From CAZAGA01 sp041912175 (GTDB lineage Bacteria > Chloroflexota > Anaerolineae > Anaerolineales > UBA4823), in assembly GCA_041912175.1 (NCBI GenBank), contig JAYRNN010000193.1:1-7329 (forward strand): a stretch of 7,329 bases of DNA, in the 5' to 3' direction. The translations under genes and the position numbers were made by a program. This document shows positions 1 through 6,154 of the stretch, piece by piece. Numbering within the stretch: the stretch's first letter is position 1; each line of letters opens with the position of its first letter. The notes under the pieces are model-generated. The model worked only from the letters and a program-made list of their open reading frames with translations. It searched no databases and had not been told where the DNA came from.

Positions 1-8
1 AAAGTTTT

Positions 9-539
9 ATGGAATTTCTTGGTATCGGTCCTCTGGAACTGCTTTTTATCCTGCTGATCGCGTTGATCCTGCTCGGCCCCAAAGACATGGCAAAATCAGG
101 GCGGACGATTGGACGGACACTGCGTAAGATCGTCATGTCGCCTCAATGGCGTACGATCACTCAAACATCTAAAGAAATTCGGAATATCCCCACTCGCCTG
201 ATGCGCGAAGCAGGCCTGGAAGAAATGCAGCAGGACCTCAATAATCTGAAGAAAACCACCAGCGATATCCAAAACACGCTGCGCGATAGCACAATTTTGC
301 CGCCTGGTTGGCTTGGAACAAGCGCCCCATCAAAAACAAGCGTCGAAACGGATCCGACCGGCTCTCGAAGAGATCCATCATCCAAACCCTTTACCGGAGG
401 CGCCGATTCTGACAGCCCAGTTCTACCGCCAACAAATAACAGCGACAATAACTCTGATTTATCCGCCTGGACCACCCCTCCCGACGTGCTTCCCTCGCCG
501 CCGCCGCCGAGCCTTGCAGATCCTTCGCACAAAAAATAG
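9..539 (+). CDS. tatB: Sec-independent (Tat) translocase TatA/TatB-family subunit, TatB-like
   Basis: Membrane-anchored partner of TatC in export of folded proteins (family knowledge). The 176-aa product has a short N-terminal membrane helix (about residues 9-22), then the hinge LGPK (22-25), an amphipathic basic helix (about 26-43), a charged, probably helical region (about 50-95) and a Pro/Ser/Asp-rich, probably disordered tail (97-176). TatB-like traits are Glu10 just before the helix (GPLELL), Leu-Gly-Pro rather than the Phe-Gly of TatA, and a length close to E. coli TatB (171 aa). Many single-component systems use one bifunctional TatA, so TatA cannot be excluded. The ATG at 9 places the family motif at the very N-terminus, which supports this start. 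Only 8 nt of upstream sequence is visible, so its promoter and RBS cannot be judged. tatC follows after 9 nt, consistent with one operon. Confidence 0.87.
   Translation: MEFLGIGPLELLFILLIALILLGPKDMAKSGRTIGRTLRKIVMSPQWRTITQTSKEIRNIPTRLMREAGLEEMQQDLNNLKKTTSDIQNTLRDSTILPPGWLGTSAPSKTSVETDPTGSRRDPSSKPFTGGADSDSPVLPPTNNSDNNSDLSAWTTPPDVLPSPPPPSLADPSHKK
498..509 (+). repeat. (CCG)4 microrepeat coding for Pro164-Pro167
   Basis: Four in-frame CCG codons near the 3' end of the TatA/B-like gene encode a four-proline run in the disordered tail. The tract could vary in length without disturbing the frame. It is a minor low-complexity feature. Confidence 0.5.
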
Positions 540-548
540 ACATTATTT

Positions 549-1442
549 ATGCCTGCAACCGGAAAAAATATTCTCTACGCCGTTACCGCTCCCCTTCGAT
601 GGATTGGACGTGTTATCAAGGACTCCTACCTTTGGGTGAGGAGACTCGGTCAAGGCGTGAAAAAGTTTTTTACGGATGAGCCAGAAGATGCGCCACTCCC
701 GGAAACATTGGCAAAAACGGTGGAGGATCCATCCAGTTTATTATTCCACCTGGATGCCTTACGGAAGCATATCCTCCGCTCCATGGTTGTATTTTTTATC
801 ATGACCGGCGTGGCGGTAGCATTTAATGAAAAAATCTTGGAATTCATGACAAAGCCGGTTGGGGGACTACAGGATGTCATTGCAATCGATGTGACCGAGC
901 CTTTGGCTACCGTGATGAAAACCTCCTTACTCGCCGGTTTTGCGCTGGCTCTCCCGTATCTCGCTTTTGAGTTATATTTGTTCATCGCGCCAGGTATCAG
1001 CCCGCGCGGACGCGTATGGGGGTTAGCTGCCATTCCGGCGGTCATCGTTTTGTTTTTAGCGGGCACGGCGTTTGCATATTTTGTGATGTTGCCTACTGCG
1101 GTGCCTTTTTTGCTCAATATCGGCGGGGTCACAGCACAAATCCGACTTTCATCGATTGTTAGTTTTGTTACCCGAGTGCTGTTTTGGATTGGAATATCCT
1201 TTGAATTCCCATTAATCATTTTTATCCTCGCAGCGATGGGAATTGTTAACGCCAGCATGTTGGCAAAAAATTGGCGCATCGCAATCGTTGCAATCGCCGC
1301 TGTGGCAGCCCTGGTTACGCCAACCGTCGACCCGGTGAATATGGCGATCGTCATGGGACCGCTGATTTTGCTTTATTTTCTCAGCATCGGCCTCGCTGCG
1401 ATGGCCGAGAAGCGACGGGTTCAACCGGTCTCTACCAATTAG
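549..1442 (+). CDS. tatC: Sec-independent (Tat) translocase subunit TatC, divergent in the twin-arginine-binding site
   Basis: Polytopic core and signal-peptide receptor of the Tat translocon in the cytoplasmic membrane. The 297-aa protein shows six hydrophobic segments (about 76-94, 124-146, 157-181, 203-230, 243-257, 263-284). TatC landmarks kept are HLxxLRK (67-73), Pro103 (E. coli P48), FIAP (145-148), SFEFP with Glu219 (E. coli E170), and TPTVDP with Asp261 (E. coli D211). Two unusual changes appear by manual alignment: E. coli E15 in HLIELRKR is Ala70 in HLDALRKH, and E103 is Gly154 in SPRGR. Both glutamates contact the twin-arginine motif in E. coli. A basic N-terminal extension (about 1-65), rich in W, R and K, precedes the core; typical TatC starts near the HLxELR motif. 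No clear Shine-Dalgarno lies before 549. A GTG at 720 would give a shorter, more typical protein but also lacks an RBS. The gene is probably co-transcribed with the upstream TatA/B-like gene. Confidence 0.93.
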   Translation: MPATGKNILYAVTAPLRWIGRVIKDSYLWVRRLGQGVKKFFTDEPEDAPLPETLAKTVEDPSSLLFHLDALRKHILRSMVVFFIMTGVAVAFNEKILEFMTKPVGGLQDVIAIDVTEPLATVMKTSLLAGFALALPYLAFELYLFIAPGISPRGRVWGLAAIPAVIVLFLAGTAFAYFVMLPTAVPFLLNIGGVTAQIRLSSIVSFVTRVLFWIGISFEFPLIIFILAAMGIVNASMLAKNWRIAIVAIAAVAALVTPTVDPVNMAIVMGPLILLYFLSIGLAAMAEKRRVQPVSTN

Positions 1443-1495
1443 ACAAAACGCCATCACAAGTTTTCAATCATCTTATTGACCGCTCAGGTGTAAAA
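1443..1495 (+). promoter_or_regulatory. Spacer between tatC and the carboxylase operon, with the Shine-Dalgarno of the first carboxylase gene
   Basis: This 53-bp gap is the longest non-coding stretch in the window. AGGTG at 1486-1490 lies 5 nt before the ATG at 1496 and is a plausible ribosome binding site that fixes that start. A 5-bp inverted repeat (TCAAT at 1464-1468, ATTGA at 1475-1479) has no T-run after it and is too weak to call a terminator. I see no convincing -35/-10 pair, so the carboxylase genes may be read through from tatC or have a promoter I cannot recognise. Confidence 0.5.
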
Positions 1496-3124
1496 ATGGT
1501 TCAGATTCATTCCACCCTCCGGTCCGACCAACCTGAATATCTTGCCAACGCCAACCACCACCAACGCCTGGCGGACGAGCTGCGCCAAAGATTAGCGGAG
1601 GCGCGCCAGGGTGGCGGGAGCCAATACCGTGAGCGCCAGGAATTACAGGGTAAGATGTTCGTGCGCGAGCGCATCGAGCGCCTGTTAGATCCAGGCTCCC
1701 CATTCCTAGAGCTTTCACCATTGGCAGCCCATCGGTTGTACGTAGATCCTGCGCCAGCGGCTGGGATTATTACTGGTATTGGGCGGGTCTCCGGACGTCA
1801 GGTCATGATCGTCGCCAACGACGCCACAGTAAAAGGCGGATCATATTACCCGATGACCGTAAAAAAGCATTTGCGCGCCCAGGAGATCGCAGAACAAAAT
1901 TATTTACCTTGTCTTTACCTGGTTGATTCAGGCGGAGCCTTTCTACCCATGCAAGATGAGGTTTTCCCTGATGCAAACCATTTTGGACGCATTTTCTATA
2001 ACCAGGCGCGCATGAGCGCCAAAGGCATACCGCAAATTGCCGCGGTTATGGGCTCTTGCACCGCCGGCGGCGCCTACGTACCCGCCATGAGCGACGAAAC
2101 CGTCATCGTCAAAGGCACGGGGACGATTTTTCTGGCCGGTCCCCCTTTGGTAAAGGCTGCCACGGGCGAAGATGTTACCGCTGAAGACCTGGGCGGCGCC
2201 GATGTTCACACGCGCCGTTCCGGTGTGGCCGACCACTATGCAGAGAACGACGAACATGCCCTGGAGATCTGCCGTGACATTATCCACACGCTTCCAAAGG
2301 CGCGCTCGACGAACCCGACCTGGCTCGAACATTTAGATGTACAACAACCCTCGGATCCCCTTTACCCACAAGAAGAGATTTATGGCATCTTACCGCGCGC
2401 TTTCCGCGAAAGCTACGATGTTCGCCAGGTGATCGCTCGCCTGGTGGATGGCAGTGTTCTGAGAGAATTTAAAGCCCGCTATGGCGTCACCTTGGTGACC
2501 GGCTTTGCGCACATTCATGGTTATCCGGTCGGTATCCTCGGGAATAATGGGGTACTGTTCAGCGAAAGCGCATTAAAAGGCGCCCACTTCATCGAGTTAT
2601 GCGAACAGCGCGGCATTCCTCTCCTTTTCCTGCAAAATATTACTGGGTTTATGGTGGGCAAGGAGTACGAGACAGGCGGAATCGCCAAGGACGGCGCTAA
2701 AATGGTACACGCGGTATCGAATGCAGCCGTCCCTAAACTAACCCTGATCATTGGCGGTTCATTCGGCGCCGGGAATTATGGCATGGCCGGACGCGCATAT
2801 AATCCACGCTTCCTGTGGATGTGGCCAAACGCACGCATCAGTGTCATGGGCGGTGAGCAGGCGGCCAATGTTTTGGTAACCATTAAACAAGATCAATTGG
2901 CCAGGGAGAACCGTCCCATCCTCTCTGAGCCAGAAGCCGAGAAATTTAAAAAGCCAACCCTGGAGAAATATGAACATGAGGGCGATCCATACTATTCGAC
3001 CGCTCGCTTATGGGACGACGGGGTTCTGGACCCGATTGAAACCCGGCATGTTCTGGGCCTGGCATTGTCGGTTGTGTTGAATGCACCAAGCACGCCAGGA
3101 AAATTTGGGATATTTCGCATGTGA
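1496..3124 (+). CDS. mccB: 3-methylcrotonyl-CoA carboxylase, carboxyltransferase (beta) subunit
   Basis: Transfers the carboxyl group from carboxybiotin to 3-methylcrotonyl-CoA, giving 3-methylglutaconyl-CoA in leucine/isovalerate breakdown; cytosolic. The 542-aa product matches the usual MCC beta length (about 535-560) and carries both crotonase-fold halves. The N-half holds VDSGGAFLP (143-151), the stretch from DEVFPD through HFGRIFYNQARMS (154-174), and the oxyanion/CoA motif GSCTAGGAYVPAMSD (186-200). The C-half holds LFLQNITGFMVGKEY (377-391), GGIAKDGAKMV (394-404), GGSFGAGNYGMAGRAY (420-435), the MCC-type FLWMWPNARISVMGGEQAAN (439-458), YYSTARLWDDG (499-509) and the terminal FGIFRM. The NITGFMVG, MWPNARIS and LWDDG signatures favour MCC over propionyl- or acetyl-CoA carboxylase. 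Met152 occupies the place of Arg in human MCCB (LPRQ versus LPMQ). The start is set by ATG 1496 with AGGTG upstream; the frame is open back to 1271, but that part is a shadow of tatC. Geranyl-CoA carboxylase is a less likely alternative. Confidence 0.93.
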   Translation: MVQIHSTLRSDQPEYLANANHHQRLADELRQRLAEARQGGGSQYRERQELQGKMFVRERIERLLDPGSPFLELSPLAAHRLYVDPAPAAGIITGIGRVSGRQVMIVANDATVKGGSYYPMTVKKHLRAQEIAEQNYLPCLYLVDSGGAFLPMQDEVFPDANHFGRIFYNQARMSAKGIPQIAAVMGSCTAGGAYVPAMSDETVIVKGTGTIFLAGPPLVKAATGEDVTAEDLGGADVHTRRSGVADHYAENDEHALEICRDIIHTLPKARSTNPTWLEHLDVQQPSDPLYPQEEIYGILPRAFRESYDVRQVIARLVDGSVLREFKARYGVTLVTGFAHIHGYPVGILGNNGVLFSESALKGAHFIELCEQRGIPLLFLQNITGFMVGKEYETGGIAKDGAKMVHAVSNAAVPKLTLIIGGSFGAGNYGMAGRAYNPRFLWMWPNARISVMGGEQAANVLVTIKQDQLARENRPILSEPEAEKFKKPTLEKYEHEGDPYYSTARLWDDGVLDPIETRHVLGLALSVVLNAPSTPGKFGIFRM

Positions 3125-3131
3125 GGCAGGT

Positions 3132-4130
3132 ATGAAAATCTTAATCATCGGTGGAACACGTTTCCTGGGGAAATCGCTGGTAGAGGCTGCCCTGGAGCGC
3201 GGCCACCAGCTTACCCTGTTCAATCGAGGCCAATCGAATCCGGACTGGTTCCCGCAAGTCGAGAAGCTGCATGGCGACCGTAACATCGACCTGAGCAATC
3301 TCATAGGCCGGGGTTGGGATGCAGTCATCGACACGAGCGCATATTTTCCCCGCCAGGTGCGAAGTTTATTGACCACGTTTGGCCGGGCGATACACCATTA
3401 CACCTTCATATCTTCGATCTCGGTTTACGCCGACTTTAGCCGGCCAGGCGTCGACGAGACATCGCCCACAGCAGTGATACCCGATCCGACCATTGAGACA
3501 ATCACTGGCGAAACATATGGCGCATTAAAAGCACTCTCGGAACAAGCTGCACTAGAAGCGCTCCCTGATCAAGCGCTGATCATCCGACCTGGTTTGATTG
3601 TTGGACCATATGACCCGACAGACCGGTTCACCTATTGGCCGGTACGGGTAAGCCGCGGCGGCGAAATGCTGGCGCCCGATTCGCCGCATTGGGAAACCCA
3701 AATCATCGATGTACGTGACCTGGCTGAATGGAATATCCGCCTGGTAGAGCAAAAACAAAGCGGTGTGTTTAATGCTACCGGGCCTGCTGATCCATTAACC
3801 TTCGGCGAAGTGTTGACGGCCAGCCAGGATACTAGCGGCGCCCACCCGAATATAACCTGGGCCCAGACCCAGTTCCTGCTCGCCCAAGGCGTCGAACCCT
3901 GGAGCGAGCTCCCCTTGTGGTTGCCGACGCCTGAAGAAGCTGGCGCCAACCAGATCAACATCCAAAAAGCCCTGGAACACGGCTTGACCTTCCGTGCGCT
4001 CACCGAAACCATCCGAGATACGCTGGCTTGGGAGTCTACCCGCCCGGTTGATCACCCCTGGCGAGCCGGGCTAACCCAAGAAAAAGAAACCGCGCTGTTA
4101 TCCATCCTTCATGATGAAGATATTCGATAA
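3132..4130 (+). CDS. NAD(P)-dependent epimerase/dehydratase-like protein (extended/atypical SDR family)
   Basis: Rossmann-fold protein of 332 aa with unknown substrate. The N-terminus carries the dinucleotide-binding loop GGTRFLG (7-13) directly after the first beta strand, an acidic/hydrophobic second strand ending in FNRG (30-33), DTSAY (67-71) near the cofactor, FISSISVY (92-99) supplying the Ser region, and a YxxxK catalytic pair as Y129-G-A-L-K133. A later IIRPGLIVGPYDPTDRF (150-166) is typical of the epimerase family. The GGTRFLG form is common in NAD-dependent epimerase/dehydratase and CSP41-like proteins. The start at 3132 is supported by the glycine loop beginning at residue 7 and by GAGG at 3123-3126, which overlaps the stop codon of the preceding gene; the frame is open back to 3081 inside that gene. 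It lies 7 nt after the MCC beta gene and overlaps the biotin carboxylase gene by 20 nt, so it is very likely co-expressed with MCC, yet no such enzyme is needed in the standard leucine route. I give no specific reaction. Confidence 0.85.
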   Translation: MKILIIGGTRFLGKSLVEAALERGHQLTLFNRGQSNPDWFPQVEKLHGDRNIDLSNLIGRGWDAVIDTSAYFPRQVRSLLTTFGRAIHHYTFISSISVYADFSRPGVDETSPTAVIPDPTIETITGETYGALKALSEQAALEALPDQALIIRPGLIVGPYDPTDRFTYWPVRVSRGGEMLAPDSPHWETQIIDVRDLAEWNIRLVEQKQSGVFNATGPADPLTFGEVLTASQDTSGAHPNITWAQTQFLLAQGVEPWSELPLWLPTPEEAGANQINIQKALEHGLTFRALTETIRDTLAWESTRPVDHPWRAGLTQEKETALLSILHDEDIR

Positions 4131-5625
4131 GATACTCATCGCAAATCGCGGCGAGATCGCCGTTCGCGTCATTCGAGCCTGCCGAGAAATGGGCATCCAT
4201 TCGGTGGCCGTTTACTCGGATGCGGACCAGAAAGCGATGCATGTGCGTATGGCGGACGAGGCGGTCTGGATCGGCCCTGCCCCGGCAGCCCAATCCTACC
4301 TGAACATATCCCGCATCCTCCAGGCCGCGGTAGAAAGTAAGGCCCAGGCGATCCACCCCGGTTATGGTTTTCTGGCTGAGAATGCCGGGTTTGCCAGGAT
4401 GGTGCGAGAGAGTGGGTTGGTCTTCATTGGCCCCCCAACTGAGGCAATTCAGGCCATGGGTGATAAAGCCGAGGCAAGGCGCAGGATGCAAGCCGCCGGC
4501 GTCCCGGTAGTCCCTGGCTACCAGGATGAGGACGATAACGACTCCCTGCTTCGAGCTGCGCATGAAATCGGGTACCCATTATTCGTGAAAGCGGCCGCAG
4601 GCGGCGGTGGAAAGGGGATGCGCGTCGTAAATGATGCGACCGATTTATCGGGCGCGATTGGAGCAGCGCGTCGCGAAGCGCAGCACGCCTTCGGAGATGA
4701 TCGATTAATTCTGGAAGCTTATCTGCCCCGCGCCCGCCACATTGAATTTCAGATCCTGGCTGACCAACATGGCGCGATGGTGCACCTTTTCGAGCGAGAG
4801 TGCTCTGTGCAACGCCGGCGGCAAAAAATCATCGAGGAAACACCCTCGCCATGCCTGGATGACCGCTTGCGCGCCGCCATGAGCGCCGCCGCGCTTGCCG
4901 CTGCCCGGGTAGTTGAATACACAAACGCTGGGACGGTCGAATTTATCTTCGACCCACACCAGCATCGCTTCTACTTCCTCGAGATGAATACTCGCTTGCA
5001 GGTTGAGCATCCGGTCACCGAGCTCGTCACCGGGATCGACCTGGTTCAGTGGCAAATTCGAATCGCCGCGGGTGAGCATTTGCCGGTCAGGCAAGAACAA
5101 CTTGTCCAGCGCGGTCATGCCATTGAGTGCCGTTTGTATGCCGAAACGGTTGAAAACGATTTCCTCCCCGCAGTGGGGCCGCTGCTCCGCTTTATCGAGC
5201 CTGCCGGACCGGGAATACGAGTAGACTCTGGTTTCACAAGCGGAGATGAGATCACCATCCATTACGACCCGCTGATCGCCAAGGTGACGGCTTTCGCCGA
5301 AGATCGCCCATCCGCCATCCGCCGCATGCTATCGGCCCTGTCCTCGACCGTTTTACTGGGCACACCCTCCAACACACACTTCCTGGTGGAGGTGTTGAAG
5401 AGTGATGATTTCCAGCATGGCAGAGTTCACACCAATTGGGTTGAGGAGATTTTTCAAGGCCAGCGAGCGCCTGTGTCCGAACCCGCTCCTGCTGTGCTGA
5501 TCGCCGCGGCCTTGAAAGAAATCCTCAGCGAAAAAAATCCAAAAGCAGATTCTGCCTTACGAAATATCGATCCTTACAGCCCCTGGGACCTAAATGACCG
5601 CTTTCGTCCGGGAGGTCCGCAATGA
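4111..5625 (+). CDS. mccA: Biotin carboxylase subunit of 3-methylcrotonyl-CoA carboxylase (alpha subunit, split form)
   Basis: ATP-dependent carboxylation of the biotin on the carrier protein with bicarbonate. The 504-aa product shows the full biotin carboxylase fold: KILIANRGEIAVRVIRAC (7-24), HPGYGFLAEN (82-91), MGDK with Lys119, Lys160, the glycine-rich ATP loop GGGGKGM (164-170), RHIEFQ (209-214), QRRRQKIIEE (234-243), catalytic EMNTRLQVEHP (291-301) with Glu291, Asn293 and Arg295, and ECR with Arg341. These align with E. coli AccC K116, K159, H209, K238, E288 and R338. Beyond the carboxylase domain, residues about 455-504 resemble the start of the BT domain of fused MCC alpha subunits (Ala/Leu helix, then SPW...RFRPGG). 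The rest of BT and the biotin domain lie in the next gene; together they total 670 aa, the usual size of one MCC alpha chain. The start is 4111 or the adjacent ATG at 4114. No Shine-Dalgarno is visible and the start lies inside the SDR gene, which suggests translational coupling. A generic AccC or propionyl-CoA carboxylase subunit is a less likely reading. Confidence 0.92.
   Translation: MMKIFDKILIANRGEIAVRVIRACREMGIHSVAVYSDADQKAMHVRMADEAVWIGPAPAAQSYLNISRILQAAVESKAQAIHPGYGFLAENAGFARMVRESGLVFIGPPTEAIQAMGDKAEARRRMQAAGVPVVPGYQDEDDNDSLLRAAHEIGYPLFVKAAAGGGGKGMRVVNDATDLSGAIGAARREAQHAFGDDRLILEAYLPRARHIEFQILADQHGAMVHLFERECSVQRRRQKIIEETPSPCLDDRLRAAMSAAALAAARVVEYTNAGTVEFIFDPHQHRFYFLEMNTRLQVEHPVTELVTGIDLVQWQIRIAAGEHLPVRQEQLVQRGHAIECRLYAETVENDFLPAVGPLLRFIEPAGPGIRVDSGFTSGDEITIHYDPLIAKVTAFAEDRPSAIRRMLSALSSTVLLGTPSNTHFLVEVLKSDDFQHGRVHTNWVEEIFQGQRAPVSEPAPAVLIAAALKEILSEKNPKADSALRNIDPYSPWDLNDRFRPGGPQ
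5611..5616 (+). promoter_or_regulatory. Strong Shine-Dalgarno of the biotin-carrier gene within the 3' end of the biotin carboxylase gene
   Basis: GGAGGT ends 5 nt before the ATG at 5622. That ATG overlaps the upstream TGA as ATGA (5622-5625). A consensus RBS at the junction shows that the downstream frame is initiated as its own gene, which argues against a sequencing frameshift in a fused alpha subunit. Confidence 0.8.
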
Positions 5626-6122
5626 TTCAGAGGTTCCTATTATTAAATGGAGCGCCGCTCCCTAATAATTATGAGATTGGACTCGAGCAAGATGGTGCGG
5701 ATTATCGCGCCAGGTTGGGTGACCAGGTCTTCAAAGTCGAAATTCTGGATGATATAGAAGGCCGGCTGACGATCCGGTTGAACGGCACAGTACTGCAATT
5801 TTATTGGGCTGCCGACCAGGATAAACGCTGGGTCTGGCACAATGGCTGTTCGTACGTGCTGGAAAAACCCGGCCCTCGCACGATAAGTTACAGCAGCCTT
5901 CAGGCAGCGCAAGGGCAAATTCTTTCCCCGATGCCCGCACAAGTACGTTTGGTGGATGTTCAACAGGGCGTTCTGGTCAGCCAAGGCCAACCGATGATCA
6001 TCCTCGAAGCGATGAAGATGGAGATACGGATCATCGCTCCTTTCAGCGGGTGTGTAAAGTTGGTGGCCGTTAGAAAGGGACAAACCGTCGCTCGCGACGA
6101 ATTATTAGTCGAAATCGAATAA
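5622..6122 (+). CDS. Biotin carboxyl carrier protein (partial BT domain plus biotinyl domain) of methylcrotonyl-CoA carboxylase
   Basis: Carries biotin between the carboxylase and carboxyltransferase active sites. The 166-aa protein has two parts. Residues about 15-90 form a beta-rich region (YRARLGDQVFKVEI, LTIRLNGTVLQFYW, RWVWHNGCSYVL) that resembles the BT beta-barrel linking the two domains in MCC and propionyl-CoA carboxylase alpha chains. Residues about 98-166 form a biotinyl/lipoyl domain opening with ILSPMPAQV and holding the biotinylation motif EAMKME, with Lys132 as biotin acceptor. Thirty-four residues follow that lysine, as usual for the family, and the expected APFSG turn is present. 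The start ATG has GGAGGT 5 nt upstream and overlaps the preceding stop by 4 nt. It supplies the part missing from the upstream protein, so the two are best read as a naturally split MCC alpha subunit. It could also serve other biotin carboxylases of the cell; that is inference. Confidence 0.92.
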   Translation: MIQRFLLLNGAPLPNNYEIGLEQDGADYRARLGDQVFKVEILDDIEGRLTIRLNGTVLQFYWAADQDKRWVWHNGCSYVLEKPGPRTISYSSLQAAQGQILSPMPAQVRLVDVQQGVLVSQGQPMIILEAMKMEIRIIAPFSGCVKLVAVRKGQTVARDELLVEIE

Positions 6123-6145
6123 ACCAGAGACCGGATTTTATTAAC

Positions 6146-6154
6146 GGAGGTGAT
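6146..6154 (+). promoter_or_regulatory. Near-perfect anti-SD complement before the MaoC hydratase gene
   Basis: GGAGGTGAT matches nine consecutive bases complementary to the usual 16S rRNA 3' tail and directly abuts the ATG at 6155. The GGAGG core is 4 nt from the start, so the spacing is slightly short although the pairing is maximal. It decides this start, and it contrasts with the biotin carboxylase gene, which has no visible SD. The 32-nt gap around it shows no terminator or clear promoter. Confidence 0.8.

Noticed and set aside
313..639. 108-codon plus-strand frame spanning the TatA/B-like gene end and the tatC start
   Set aside because: It is out of frame with two recognisable genes and shows no conserved features; the tail region is permissive for open frames.
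650..1354. 234-codon open frame on the minus strand opposite tatC
   Set aside because: It is the antisense shadow of a clearly conserved membrane protein and shows no recognisable motif or RBS of its own.
1464..1479. Inverted repeat TCAAT/ATTGA in the tatC-MCC spacer as a terminator
   Set aside because: The stem is only 5 A/T-rich base pairs with a 6-nt loop and no following T-run, so it is compatible with chance.
1271..1495. 5' extension of the MCC beta reading frame back to ATG 1271
   Set aside because: It lies over the conserved end of tatC, codes for an Arg/Gly-rich non-conserved stretch, and the protein at ATG 1496 already has full family length with an RBS.
3081..3131. Upstream start for the SDR gene at 3081
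   Set aside because: It overlaps the end of MCC beta and would put 17 residues before the glycine-rich loop; ATG 3132 has an SD and gives the usual N-terminus.
4036..4563. 175-codon minus-strand open frame opposite the biotin carboxylase gene
   Set aside because: It is antisense to the conserved N-terminal carboxylase region; its composition looks like a reverse-complement artefact.
4705..5262. 185-codon minus-strand open frame
   Set aside because: It lies opposite the catalytic core of biotin carboxylase and no family was recognised.
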